Below are positions 1 to 7,791 of a stretch of DNA of 30,193 bases, piece after piece; the stretch's first letter is position 1; every line of letters starts with the position of its first letter. The position numbers and the translations under genes were made by a program. The stretch is from an uncultured Prevotella sp. (GTDB lineage: Bacteria > Bacteroidota > Bacteroidia > Bacteroidales > Bacteroidaceae), in contig USJX01000032.1 in NCBI GenBank assembly GCA_900555035.1, positions 1 through 30,193 of the forward strand. Direction: 5' to 3'. The notes under the pieces are model-generated. The model had not been told where the DNA came from. It was given only the letters and a program-made list of their open reading frames with translations, and ran no database searches.

Positions 1-538
1 AGCAAGGACCGCAAGGACCTGTATCGCCCATCTCCCAGAAGTTGTCGTGCTTGTTGCCATTGATGATGTGGTCGGCTGGCACGTGCTTAGCCCAGTAACC
101 TGCTGCCTCGTTGTCGCGTTCCAGACCTTCTTCCTTGCTACCCTCGAATACGGTAACGTAGAGGTCGGCAGGGTTGAGTTTCAAAACTCCAGTAAGATAC
201 TCCCAAGCCATATCGATAGCGCCTTCCTTGAAGTAGTCGCCGAAGCTCCAGTTACCGAGCATCTCGAACATGGTGTGGTGGTAAGTATCATGACCTACCT
301 CTTCGAGGTCGTTGTGCTTACCGCTTACACGGAGACATTTCTGAGTATCAACACGACGAACATCCTTGCCTGGGTCTTTTGTACCGAGGATGATGTCTTT
401 CCACTGGTTCATACCAGCGTTTGTAAACATCAGCGTTGGGTCATCCTTGATAACCATAGGTGCTGATGGAACAATTTTGTGGCCCTTACCTTCGAAGAAT
501 TTCTTGAAGGATTCGCGCACTTCATTAGCTGTCATCAT
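1..538 (-). CDS. alaS: alanyl-tRNA synthetase, N-terminal part (runs off the left edge)
   Basis: This is the first ~179 codons of cytoplasmic alanyl-tRNA synthetase, which charges tRNA-Ala with alanine. The visible protein starts MMTANEVRESF and carries hallmark class II catalytic-core segments: DDPTLMFTNAGMNQWKD near residue 33, then KHNDLEEVGHDTYHHTMFEM and LGNWSFGDYFKEGA. The coding frame is open to base 1, so the rest of the gene lies outside the window. Two consecutive ATG codons (536-538 and 533-535) could serve as start; I took the first. No Shine-Dalgarno is visible, as is usual in Bacteroidota. The gene diverges from the MerR-type gene, and the two promoters interlock in the 110-bp AT-rich gap. 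The family identification is very firm. Confidence 0.96.
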   Translation of the reverse strand, partial: MMTANEVRESFKKFFEGKGHKIVPSAPMVIKDDPTLMFTNAGMNQWKDIILGTKDPGKDVRRVDTQKCLRVSGKHNDLEEVGHDTYHHTMFEMLGNWSFGDYFKEGAIDMAWEYLTGVLKLNPADLYVTVFEGSKEEGLERDNEAAGYWAKHVPADHIINGNKHDNFWEMGDTGPCGPC

Positions 539-644
539 ATCTTTTTATATTTATCTTTAATTTCAATTTCTCGTTTTAAGAAGGGGATTGGAAGTCCTCT
601 CTTTGAATTATTTTTGCCCTTTAGGGCATTTTCTTCCGAAAATC

Positions 645-676
645 TTTGCAAAGATAAGAAGAATTGTTTAATTTTG
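645..676 (+). promoter_or_regulatory. predicted promoter of the MerR-type gene
   Basis: TTTG (645-648), a 20-bp spacer and TAATTTTG (669-676) match the Bacteroidota -33/-7 pattern well. Transcription would start near 681-684, leaving a leader of roughly 33 nt before the ATG at 716. Confidence 0.75.
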
Positions 677-679
677 CAA
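649..679 (-). promoter_or_regulatory. predicted promoter of alaS
   Basis: Read on the minus strand, TATCTTTG (649-656) matches the Bacteroidota -7 consensus TAnnTTTG exactly. A TTG (677-679) lies 20 bp upstream as the -33 element. The predicted start of transcription is near 642, giving a leader of about 100 nt to the alaS ATG. It overlaps the opposing promoter at 645-676. Confidence 0.7.
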
Positions 680-715
680 CTAAATTAATTATTTTTGAAT
701 TTAAAGTTAGAAAAA

Positions 716-1063
716 ATGGCATTAAACACAGATAAAAACGTAAAATTGTACTATTCTATCAAGGAAGTATCTGAGGAAGTGGGCGTAAGTGAGTCAACTC
801 TCCGTTATTGGGAGAAGGAGTTTCCGTTCCTCCGTCCGAAGGTTTCTGCCAACAAGGTGCGCCAATATTCCGAGAAGGATATTGAGCAGGTGAAGCTCAT
901 CTACAACCTCATCAAGGTGAAGGGTTTCAAGATTGCTGCGGCACGTAAGTATCTGAATCAAAACAGAACGGGTGCCGAGAAGTCGTCTGACGTTCTCGAC
1001 ACCCTGATATCTGTGAGAGACCAGCTTAAGGAGCTCAAGAAGCAGCTCGATGGACTGGTTTAA
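716..1063 (+). CDS. MerR-family helix-turn-helix transcriptional regulator
   Basis: A 115-residue protein with an N-terminal winged-helix domain of the MerR type: YYSIKEVSEEVGVSESTLRY (about residues 10-29) contains the helix-turn-helix, followed by a wing rich in basic residues (RPKVSANKVRQYSEKDIEQV). A short helical C-terminus (DTLISVRDQLKELKKQLDGL) would form the usual antiparallel coiled-coil dimer interface. No ligand-binding domain and no cysteine cluster are present, so an effector cannot be predicted. I chose ATG 716 over an upstream in-frame TTG at 695 because ATG is preferred and it leaves a sensible leader. This small one-domain MerR type beside alaS may be conserved in Bacteroidota, but I infer that only. 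It is monocistronic, converging on the pectinesterase gene. Confidence 0.88.
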   Translation: MALNTDKNVKLYYSIKEVSEEVGVSESTLRYWEKEFPFLRPKVSANKVRQYSEKDIEQVKLIYNLIKVKGFKIAAARKYLNQNRTGAEKSSDVLDTLISVRDQLKELKKQLDGLV

Positions 1064-1098
1064 GACTTTGAACTTTGAACTTTGAGCTTTGAACTTTA
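1064..1098. repeat. five tandem AACTTTG-type heptads
   Basis: Five consecutive 7-bp units begin immediately after the stop codon of the MerR-type gene: GACTTTG, AACTTTG, AACTTTG, AGCTTTG, AACTTTA. The same unit occurs five times at 7792-7826 and as an inverted pair at 9522-9555. It lies between convergent genes. No separate terminator hairpin with a T-run is evident here. Confidence 0.85.
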
Positions 1099-1129
1099 TG
1101 ATTAGTTGAACGGGTAGGGGAGTGAGGGC

Positions 1130-2119
1130 TTACCAGCATTCTTCGCCGAAAACCTCGGCGATGGTAACCTTGCCTGCCTCTTTCTTGCTCAGCTGATGGC
1201 TCCAGGCTACTCTGCCCTTGGTGGTGGCGCCTGGACCATGGTTCTTGTATTCGCTATATTCTGCCGTTTCTTCGTTCTTAGGGTTGTTCCAGTTGTGCCA
1301 ACCCTCAGGACGGATGTGGCTACCCATTTCGCAATTCATGAAGAGTGTCTTGGCGAATGGACGCCAAGGACGGCCCAGATACACCTTCTTTACACCATCG
1401 GCTGCTGTTAATCTGCACTTGTTGAACACATAGCCGTATTTCTGACCGGCTGGGCTTGATGCGGCTGTAATGTAGCTGTCGGCCTTGCTGTGAATCTCGC
1501 AATTTTCAAACCATGCCAGGCTAGGACCGAAGATGAAATCGGTGGTTCCTTCGATGTAGCAGTCGTAGAAGGCGATGCGAGAGCCTGCTCTGCCTGTATA
1601 TACGGTATCCTGATTTCCCAGGAGTCGGCAGTTCTGCACCAGAATATGATCGCCTTCGATGTGGAGTGCTACTGCTTGTCCCAGTTTGGCAGCATTGTTC
1701 TCGATGGTGATGTCCTTCAGCGTAATGTAGTTGCCCTGCACCTTGAGGGTATAGGTGCGGAAGGTGCCCATCTTCTTGCCTTTGGCTGCAGCTTCGGAGT
1801 CGAGACCGCCGATAGGCATCAGAATATTGGCGTGGTCATCCCAGGTGATGATGGTCTGGTCACGGTCTTCACCGCAGATGGTAATGTTGGTGAGCCAGGT
1901 TGGGATGATGAGCTTCTCCTTATAAACTCCCTTTTTTACATAGATTACCTTGGTGTAGTCCATGAAGGCGCGGCACACTTCGATGGCTTCATCGATGGTG
2001 CGGAATTCGCCTGTTCCGTCACGGGAAACTACCAGGGTGTCTGGGTTGTCATACTTGTTGGCGGCTGCTAGAGGCAGAATCGTCAACATCATCATAATTG
2101 ATAAGAAAATCTGTTTCAT
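1130..2119 (-). CDS. secreted pectin methylesterase (carbohydrate esterase family 8)
   Basis: A 329-residue pectinesterase that would remove methyl esters from homogalacturonan, yielding methanol and pectate. The N-terminus MKQIFLSIMMMLTILPLAAA is a clear Sec signal peptide, so it acts in the periplasm or at the cell surface. Right-handed beta-helix family motifs appear in order: GNQDTVY (transition-state Gln and general-acid Asp), EGTTDFIFG (nucleophile Asp) and YLGRPWRPFA (substrate-binding Arg and Trp). Length is normal for the catalytic domain alone; no binding module is attached. It is the last gene of a long minus-strand run after rsh, separated by an inverted repeat and without a recognisable -7 box, so its promoter is unclear. 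No other pectin-degrading or SusC/D gene is nearby, which is unusual because such enzymes usually sit in polysaccharide utilisation loci. Confidence 0.93.
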   Translation of the reverse strand: MKQIFLSIMMMLTILPLAAANKYDNPDTLVVSRDGTGEFRTIDEAIEVCRAFMDYTKVIYVKKGVYKEKLIIPTWLTNITICGEDRDQTIITWDDHANILMPIGGLDSEAAAKGKKMGTFRTYTLKVQGNYITLKDITIENNAAKLGQAVALHIEGDHILVQNCRLLGNQDTVYTGRAGSRIAFYDCYIEGTTDFIFGPSLAWFENCEIHSKADSYITAASSPAGQKYGYVFNKCRLTAADGVKKVYLGRPWRPFAKTLFMNCEMGSHIRPEGWHNWNNPKNEETAEYSEYKNHGPGATTKGRVAWSHQLSKKEAGKVTIAEVFGEECW

Positions 2120-2153
2120 TTGTTTTAAAGATTGTAGCTTAAATATGGAATTT

Positions 2154-2218
2154 AGGAGTTAGAAGCTCAAACTTTTAATTTCAAACTTTTAATTTCAAAT
2201 TTCAAGCTTCTAACTCCT
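2154..2218. repeat. 14-bp inverted repeat enclosing 14-bp direct repeats
   Basis: AGGAGTTAGAAGCT (2154-2167) is perfectly complementary to AGCTTCTAACTCCT (2205-2218). The 37-nt loop holds two copies of AAACTTTTAATTTC in tandem plus a partial third. It sits between rsh and the pectinesterase gene and could form a strong RNA hairpin, but no T-run follows on the minus strand, so terminator function is uncertain. Part of the right arm (TTCTAACTCCT) recurs at 7844-7854. Confidence 0.8.
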
Positions 2219-2259
2219 TATATTCTCTGATTGATGTTTTCTGATTGATGATTTCTGCA

Positions 2260-4545
2260 CTACAAGATTCTCTGCACTTCCTGCAAGTCATCGATGGTCT
2301 TGAGCTGGTCCATGATAGTCTTCACTTCCTCGCGGTCGTGAACACGGAGTTCGATGGTTCCGTCGAAGATACCGTTGTCGCTGCTGATGGTAACCTTGTG
2401 AATATTGATGCCCAGCTGGTCGCTGATAATCTTGCTCACGTCGAGAAGCATGCCCTTGCGGTCGATACCCTTGATTTCGATGGTTGCATCGAAGAGCATC
2501 TGCTTGTGCATGTCCCACTTGGCATCTATGATGCGATTGCCATAGCTCGATTTCAGCTTGGCTGCAATGTTGCAAGAACGCTTGTGAATCTCGATGCGGT
2601 TCTTGTTGTCGATGAAGCCCATGACGTCATCGCCAGGGATAGCGTGGCAACAGGATGGGAAGATAAACTGGTTGATGTTCTCTTCGGTCAGAATGAGTGG
2701 TTTCTTCTTGTTGAAGTCCTTGCCCACCACGAAGAGTTCCTGCGTTTTTACGATTCCCGTAGTCTCTTCCTTGCTCTTGTTCTTGCCCAGGAATGGGATG
2801 AAGTTTCGCCAGCCTCCTGCACTCTGCTTTGGCTTCTTGTTCTTGCCTTGCAATTCATCGAGGTCTTTATCGCCCAGGATGAGGCAATGCTCTCCGATAC
2901 TTTGGAAGAAGGTTTCGTGCTGCTGGATATTGTGATACTCGCAGAGTTTATCTACTATGGAGTTGGTCATTTCCATATTGTTCTTCTGGAGCCATTCGGT
3001 GAGGATGGTCTCACCCTTCTTCTGAATTTCTCGGGAGTCGCGGCGCAGTATCGCCATAATCTTGCTTTTCGCCTTGGCGGTGCTTACGAAGCTGATCCAG
3101 TCGGGCTGCACATGCTGGCTCTTGGATGTAAGAATCTCCACCTGGTCGCCACTGTTAAGCTTGTGGCTCAGTGGTACCAGCTTGTGGTTTACCTTGGCTC
3201 CGATGCAGTGGCTGCCCAGGAAGGTGTGTATCTGGAAGGCGAAGTCGAGCGCCGTAGAGTTGGCCGGCATCGTCTTGATTTCTCCCTTAGGGGTGAACAC
3301 GAAGATTTCTGATGCGTAGAGATTGAGCTTGATGGCGTCGAGGAAGTCCATGGCGTCTGGCTGCGGATCATCAAGAATCTCCTTGATGGTGCTGAGCCAG
3401 TCGTTCAATTCGTTTTCATCTTCAGTATATTCGCCGCCTTCCTTGTATTTCCAGTGAGCAGCAAATCCCTTTTCTGCCACCTCGTCCATGCGGTCGGAGC
3501 GAATCTGAACTTCTATCCATCTTCCCTGCTTACTCATCAGGGTTACGTGGAGTGCCTGGTAACCGTTGGCCTTAGGATGGTTAAGCCAGTCGCGAAGACG
3601 GTCGGGATGGCTTTTGTATATCTGGCTGATGGCCACATAAACCCTGAAGCATTCGTTCACCTCGTTGGTGCGGTCTTTAGGCGTAACGATGATGCGGACG
3701 GCGAGGATGTCGTAGATTTCATCAAACGATACGTGCTTGTTCTGCATCTTGCTCCAAATAGAATAAGGGCTCTTGACACGTGCCTTGAGCTTGTATTTCA
3801 CGCCCGCTTTGTCGAGAACTTCACGGATAGGGGCTGTGAATTGGGCGAAGAGCGTATCACGCTGCGCTTCGGTGTCGGCAAGCTTATGTTCTATGTTGGC
3901 ATATTCCTGCGGATGGTCGTAGCGGAAGCTGAGGTTCTCCAGCTCGGTCTTGATCTTGTTGAGTCCGAGTCGGTTGGCAAGTGGGGCATAGATGTATAAG
4001 GTTTCGCCTGCAATCTTATACTGCTTGTTGGCAGGCTGCGATGCTAAGGTGCGCATGTTGTGCAGTCTGTCGCAAATCTTGATGAGAATCACTCGGATAT
4101 CATCGCTCATGGTGAGCAGGAGTTTCTTGAAATTCTCTGCCTGCCCCGATGCTTTGTCGCCGAAGATTCCACCGCTTATCTTGGTGAGTCCGTCAACGAT
4201 TTGTGCTACCTTTTCGCCGAAGATGTTGCTGATGTCTTCTACGGTGTAATCGGTGTCTTCCACCACGTCGTGCAGCAGGGCTGCACAGATGCTGGTGGAG
4301 CCGAGTCCCATTTCCTCGCAGGCTATCTGAGCCACGGCGATAGGGTGCATGATATAGGGCTCGCCCGAAAGACGGCGCACTCCTTTGTGCGCCTGTCGGG
4401 CGAAGTTGAAGGCTTTGGTCACAATATCTACCTTCTTGCGGTGTCGCGAGCTGAGGTAGGTGTCGAGCAATTTTTGAAAGGCATCGCCTATCAGCTTGTT
4501 GTCGGCTTGCTCTCTTTCTAGGTCTTTCAAGTTCTGGTCGTCCAT
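2260..4545 (-). CDS. rsh: bifunctional (p)ppGpp synthetase/hydrolase of the RelA/SpoT (Rsh) family
   Basis: A 761-residue full-length Rsh protein controlling the stringent-response alarmone (p)ppGpp. Order of domains: HD-type hydrolase (His67 in YIMHPIAVA; LLHDVVEDTDY with the HD pair at 92-93), synthetase domain (about 250-370, with RVKSPYSIWSKM, YDILAVRIIV and the substrate loop NGYQALHV), TGS domain (about 412-475, IFVFTPKGEIKTMPA), a central helical region, and a C-terminal ACT domain (about 685-761, GIDRKGMLLDVSKIISDQLG). The hydrolase HD pair is intact, so degradation activity is expected; synthetase competence is likely from the conserved motifs but not proven. It follows the lytic transglycosylase gene by 53 bp and is preceded by an unusually good Shine-Dalgarno. 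This order after parA-parB is seen widely in Bacteroidota. Confidence 0.96.
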   Translation of the reverse strand: MDDQNLKDLEREQADNKLIGDAFQKLLDTYLSSRHRKKVDIVTKAFNFARQAHKGVRRLSGEPYIMHPIAVAQIACEEMGLGSTSICAALLHDVVEDTDYTVEDISNIFGEKVAQIVDGLTKISGGIFGDKASGQAENFKKLLLTMSDDIRVILIKICDRLHNMRTLASQPANKQYKIAGETLYIYAPLANRLGLNKIKTELENLSFRYDHPQEYANIEHKLADTEAQRDTLFAQFTAPIREVLDKAGVKYKLKARVKSPYSIWSKMQNKHVSFDEIYDILAVRIIVTPKDRTNEVNECFRVYVAISQIYKSHPDRLRDWLNHPKANGYQALHVTLMSKQGRWIEVQIRSDRMDEVAEKGFAAHWKYKEGGEYTEDENELNDWLSTIKEILDDPQPDAMDFLDAIKLNLYASEIFVFTPKGEIKTMPANSTALDFAFQIHTFLGSHCIGAKVNHKLVPLSHKLNSGDQVEILTSKSQHVQPDWISFVSTAKAKSKIMAILRRDSREIQKKGETILTEWLQKNNMEMTNSIVDKLCEYHNIQQHETFFQSIGEHCLILGDKDLDELQGKNKKPKQSAGGWRNFIPFLGKNKSKEETTGIVKTQELFVVGKDFNKKKPLILTEENINQFIFPSCCHAIPGDDVMGFIDNKNRIEIHKRSCNIAAKLKSSYGNRIIDAKWDMHKQMLFDATIEIKGIDRKGMLLDVSKIISDQLGINIHKVTISSDNGIFDGTIELRVHDREEVKTIMDQLKTIDDLQEVQRIL

Positions 4546-4553
4546 AATCGTAT

Positions 4554-4558
4554 CCTCC
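4554..4558 (-). promoter_or_regulatory. Shine-Dalgarno-like site before rsh
   Basis: Minus-strand text CTGGAGGATACGATTATG places GGAGG 8 nt before the start codon at 4545. Consensus sites of this quality are rare in Bacteroidota and I saw none this good before the other genes here. Confidence 0.65.
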
Positions 4559-4598
4559 AGTTATATATTAATAATGTAAGAATAGTTAATTGGTGAAT

Positions 4599-5993
4599 TT
4601 ACTTCACTTTCAGTTTCTTTCCGGCACGGATGCTGTTGCCCGAAATCTTGTTGAGCTTGCGGAGCTTCTTCACGGTTGTTCCGTTGCGAGCTGCAATCTC
4701 CGATAGCGTATCACCTTTTCTGATGGTTACGCTCTTGTCGCCCTTCTTCTTGCTGCTGGTCTTTCTGTCCTTTCTGTCCTTTTTGCTACGGTTGTTGCGA
4801 CCAGATTTCTTGTTGCGGCTGTTGGATGTTGATGAAACGCTGCTGCGTGAGCGGCTGCTGCGATTGCGGGTATAGCTTGGCTCGTCGTCGTTTACTTCCA
4901 CCACATCGCGCTTGGCAAGATACTCATCTGCCTTGTAATTATAGATGGAGTCTTCCTTGTCGATGAATGCTCCGATGAGCGAAACAGGAAGGCGTACTGG
5001 CATCGGCTTGCGGTTGCCGTAGATGATGTCGCGGCGATATTGTGGGTTCAGGTTGCGAAGATGCTCTGAGTTGATGTTGAGCACCTGGGCTATCTGCTCT
5101 ATATGTACTTCCTTGGTTACTTCCACGGTGTCGGTCTTTACTGGCAACTCGGTTACCATCGGACAGATGTTGTGGTCGCAATAATAGTTCATGATGTAGT
5201 TGGCTGCGATGAATGCTGGCACATATCCACGTGTCTCCTTTGGCAGGTATGGATAAATCTTCCAGTAGTCGGTCTCGCCCTTGGCACGATGGATGGCCTT
5301 GTTTACGTTGGTAGGACCGCAGTTGTAAGCTGCGATAACGAGGTTCCAGTCGTCGAAGAGTTTGTAGAGATCGCGCAGGTAGTGAGCGGCTGCATACGAT
5401 GCCTTCACTGGGTCGCGGCGCTCGTCGTAGAGGGTGTTTACCTCCAGGCCATAGCGTTTTCCGGTGGCAAGCATAAACTGCCAGAGACCTGTGGCTCCTA
5501 CTCGGGAAACGGCTTTAGGGTTAAGTGCCGATTCGATGACTGGCAGGTATTTCAGCTCCAGTGGCAGGTTGTAGGCTTCCAGTGCCTCTTCGAAGATAGG
5601 CATATAGAAGTTGCTGGCACCGAGCATGAAACTCACGGAGCGGCGGAGTTTGCCGCTATAGCGGTCGATGAATTTCTGTACCACCTCGTTGTATGGCATT
5701 TCGATGAGGGTAGGCAATCGCTTCAGGCGGTCGATATATACCTCTTTTTCGAAAACCGGGTTCACATCGCGATACTTGCACGATGTATCAGGCATCATGT
5801 AAGTCTGCGTGTTGTATAAGAGCAAGAGGCTGTCCAGGTTGTCTTCCAAACCTACAGGTACTTCAAATTCTTCTGATTTGCCGTCTTGGTCGGTCACGGT
5901 AATCACATCGTCGTCGTCTGATTTGTCATTTTGGGCTTGAATGCCCTGCCAGCTAAACAGCATCGCTGCTGCCATAATGATTATTTTCTTCAT
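4599..5993 (-). CDS. mltD: MltD-like lytic murein transglycosylase with LysM domain
   Basis: A 464-residue exported enzyme predicted to cleave peptidoglycan glycan strands with formation of 1,6-anhydromuropeptides. The signal peptide is MKKIIIMAAAMLFSWQGIQA with no lipobox cysteine. The SLT (family 1) catalytic domain spans roughly residues 130-270, with the catalytic Glu154 in PVIESALNPKAVSRVGATGL and the AAYNCGPTNV motif. A low-complexity Ser/Arg/Lys-rich linker (about 375-420) leads to one C-terminal LysM domain (about 421-464, RKGDTLSEIAARNGTTVKKL), which binds glycan. The usual E. coli MltD has more LysM repeats and a lipid anchor, so the symbol reflects domain order rather than strict orthology. 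The gene lies between the DUF5683 gene and rsh in the same direction. Confidence 0.92.
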   Translation of the reverse strand: MKKIIIMAAAMLFSWQGIQAQNDKSDDDDVITVTDQDGKSEEFEVPVGLEDNLDSLLLLYNTQTYMMPDTSCKYRDVNPVFEKEVYIDRLKRLPTLIEMPYNEVVQKFIDRYSGKLRRSVSFMLGASNFYMPIFEEALEAYNLPLELKYLPVIESALNPKAVSRVGATGLWQFMLATGKRYGLEVNTLYDERRDPVKASYAAAHYLRDLYKLFDDWNLVIAAYNCGPTNVNKAIHRAKGETDYWKIYPYLPKETRGYVPAFIAANYIMNYYCDHNICPMVTELPVKTDTVEVTKEVHIEQIAQVLNINSEHLRNLNPQYRRDIIYGNRKPMPVRLPVSLIGAFIDKEDSIYNYKADEYLAKRDVVEVNDDEPSYTRNRSSRSRSSVSSTSNSRNKKSGRNNRSKKDRKDRKTSSKKKGDKSVTIRKGDTLSEIAARNGTTVKKLRKLNKISGNSIRAGKKLKVK

Positions 5994-6088
5994 TTATCTA
6001 TTATCTATTTTCTGTTTTTGTCTATATGATTTTAAATCTGATATTCTTGGAATATGGTGGGTGTGAGCCCGGTATGCATTCTCTTTTG

Positions 6089-6135
6089 GAATGTAAGCGA
6101 GCATTGCTCTTCTTTAGAATGTAAGCGAGCATTGC
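6089..6135. repeat. 19-bp direct repeat straddling the stop codon of the DUF5683 gene
   Basis: GAATGTAAGCGAGCATTGC occurs at 6089-6107 and again at 6117-6135 with a 28-bp period. The right copy encodes the last six residues (QCSLTF) on the minus strand; the left copy lies just past the stop codon (6114-6116). It looks like a small tandem duplication of the gene end. Confidence 0.85.
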
Positions 6136-6872
6136 ACTCCCAGGGTTCCCGAACGTAGCGGGTTGGTGGAGCGACCGTTGTTGAGCACGGCTGGTTCCAC
6201 CCTGAGGCTGAGGTCGTCGGAGATGTCGAATTCTGAGAGCGATGCATCTACGTAGGCATCGATGACAGAGAAGGCATAGATGCCTATCATCACGAAGGTT
6301 CCCATGTCTCTCCAACGGCGGAATCTGTCTTTACGCTTGCGGAATATCTCCTTGTAGCGTTCAATATTCGATTCATTGATGGTGGCTCCCAGGTGCAGAA
6401 ACTGGTTGTAGCTCTGCGTGTTCGGGTCATCATCCATGATGTCGAGGTAGGCTTGCGAATAGTCGTGATACATCTGGTTGTTCCAGGTGATGGCGTAGGC
6501 GCAGCCCACAAAGCCACCATATATAATAGGTAGCTTCCAGTATTTGCGATTGTATATCTGTCCTGCACCAGGCAAGACCAAGGCAAGCCACATGGCTCGT
6601 TTGGTATCTGGCTTCCAGGTAGCCCAGTTGCGCTTTTTCTTTTGGGTAGGCTGCAACGAATGGTTGAGCTTTGCCAGGTTGAGACTGTCTTGGGCTGTGA
6701 TGACCGAATCTACCGGCGTCTTCGCTTCCCGGGTAGCCTGTTGGGCAGAGTCGGAGGCTGCGAAGGCAGGTACGGCCACGTCAGCCTTCACCTTTTGCTT
6801 CTGTGCAGAGGCATTGAGTGAGGCAGCCAGCAATGAAGCCGAAATACAGATATGTGATAATTTCAAATTCAC
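6114..6872 (-). CDS. DUF5683 domain-containing membrane protein
   Basis: A 252-residue protein of the Bacteroidota-specific DUF5683 family, function unknown. It begins with a signal-peptide-like segment (LSHICISASLLAASLNASA), followed by a Lys/Gln/Ala-rich spacer, then the conserved core starting near residue 90 with AMWLALVLPGAGQIYNRKYW, an apparent membrane segment (LPIIYGGFVGCAYAI) and a second one near FVMIGIYAFSVIDAYVDASL. The start is GTG at 6872, only 3 nt after the parB stop codon, which implies translational coupling; no ATG gives the same signal peptide. Its constant position between parB and a lytic transglycosylase in this phylum suggests an envelope role, but that is inference. 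The 3' end is tandemly duplicated beyond the stop. Confidence 0.85.
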   Translation of the reverse strand: MNLKLSHICISASLLAASLNASAQKQKVKADVAVPAFAASDSAQQATREAKTPVDSVITAQDSLNLAKLNHSLQPTQKKKRNWATWKPDTKRAMWLALVLPGAGQIYNRKYWKLPIIYGGFVGCAYAITWNNQMYHDYSQAYLDIMDDDPNTQSYNQFLHLGATINESNIERYKEIFRKRKDRFRRWRDMGTFVMIGIYAFSVIDAYVDASLSEFDISDDLSLRVEPAVLNNGRSTNPLRSGTLGVQCSLTF

Positions 6873-6875
6873 TTT

Positions 6876-7787
6876 TTATTCTTGTTTCAATTTATCGAAA
6901 ACGTTCATGATGTGCTCCAGCTCCTCTTCGTTGGCGAAAGGAATGCTGATTTTTCCCTTGCCCTTGGAAGAGCAGGTGAACTGTACTTTGGTATTGAGGA
7001 AGGAAGACAGGCGGTCTCTGAGCATGGCAAACTCCTCTGGTACTTGCGCTTTGGCGGTGATGGTTTTCTTTCCGCTTTCCACGTCCTCGCCGTTCTTGAG
7101 TCGCTGCACCATTTCCTCCACCTTTCTCACGGAATACCCATTCTTCTGGATTTCCTTGAAGAGCTTGATTTGCAGTGAAGGACTGTCGAGTGCGAGCAGG
7201 GCACGGCAGTGTCCCATATCGATTTCCTTCTTCTGCAGAGCCATCTGCACCTGTGCAGGCAACTTCAGCAATCGGAGATAGTTGGCGATGGCAGCACGGC
7301 TTTTTCCCACGCGCTCGGAAACTTTCTCCTGGGTCATTCCCTCGTTTTCCATCAGATGTTCGTATGCAAGTGCTATTTCTATCGCATTGAGGTCTTGGCG
7401 CTGGATGTTCTCCACGAGTGCCATCTCCATCACGTTCTCATCGCTGATGGTGCGGATGTAGGCTGGAATGGCTGTGAGACCTGCCAGCTGAGAGGCTCTC
7501 CAGCGGCGTTCACCTGCTATGATCTGGAAGTGGTTTTCTGAAATCTGTCGCAGGGTGATGGGTTGGATGATGCCGATGGCACGGATGCTGTCTGCCAGTT
7601 CCTGCAAGCTTTCCTCGTCGAACTCTCTTCGGGGCTGATTAGGATTTGCCTCAATCTGGTCGAGCGGAATCTCGTTGATGGTGCTGCTGCCCTGCGTGCG
7701 GACTCCCTCGGTTGATATGAGGGCGTCGAGACCGCGCCCCAGGGCGTTGCTCTTCATGCCGTTATTGAATTTCTTATGTACTGCCAT
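6876..7787 (-). CDS. parB: chromosome-partitioning protein ParB (CTPase clamp)
   Basis: A 303-residue ParB that would load on parS centromere sites, spread as a CTP-dependent clamp and stimulate the ParA ATPase. The N-terminal ParB/Srx domain contains the CTP-binding motif GERRWRA (residues 92-98); the central helix-turn-helix domain (about 125-220, TQEKVSERVGKSRAAIANYL) recognises parS; the C-terminal part (about 250-303) is the dimerisation domain. The ParA-interaction sequence ALGRGLDALI is at residues 15-24. The annotated ATG gives 10 extra residues before an in-frame ATG at 7757 (MKSNALGRGL), which is a credible alternative start since most ParB proteins begin close to that motif. It follows parA by 65 bp, within which lies the heptad array. 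Confidence 0.95.
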   Translation of the reverse strand: MAVHKKFNNGMKSNALGRGLDALISTEGVRTQGSSTINEIPLDQIEANPNQPRREFDEESLQELADSIRAIGIIQPITLRQISENHFQIIAGERRWRASQLAGLTAIPAYIRTISDENVMEMALVENIQRQDLNAIEIALAYEHLMENEGMTQEKVSERVGKSRAAIANYLRLLKLPAQVQMALQKKEIDMGHCRALLALDSPSLQIKLFKEIQKNGYSVRKVEEMVQRLKNGEDVESGKKTITAKAQVPEEFAMLRDRLSSFLNTKVQFTCSSKGKGKISIPFANEEELEHIMNVFDKLKQE

Positions 7788-7791
7788 TTTT

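Noticed and set aside
2245..3312. 355-codon plus-strand open frame inside rsh
   Set aside because: It is the antisense shadow of the RelA/SpoT gene, whose domains are unmistakable.
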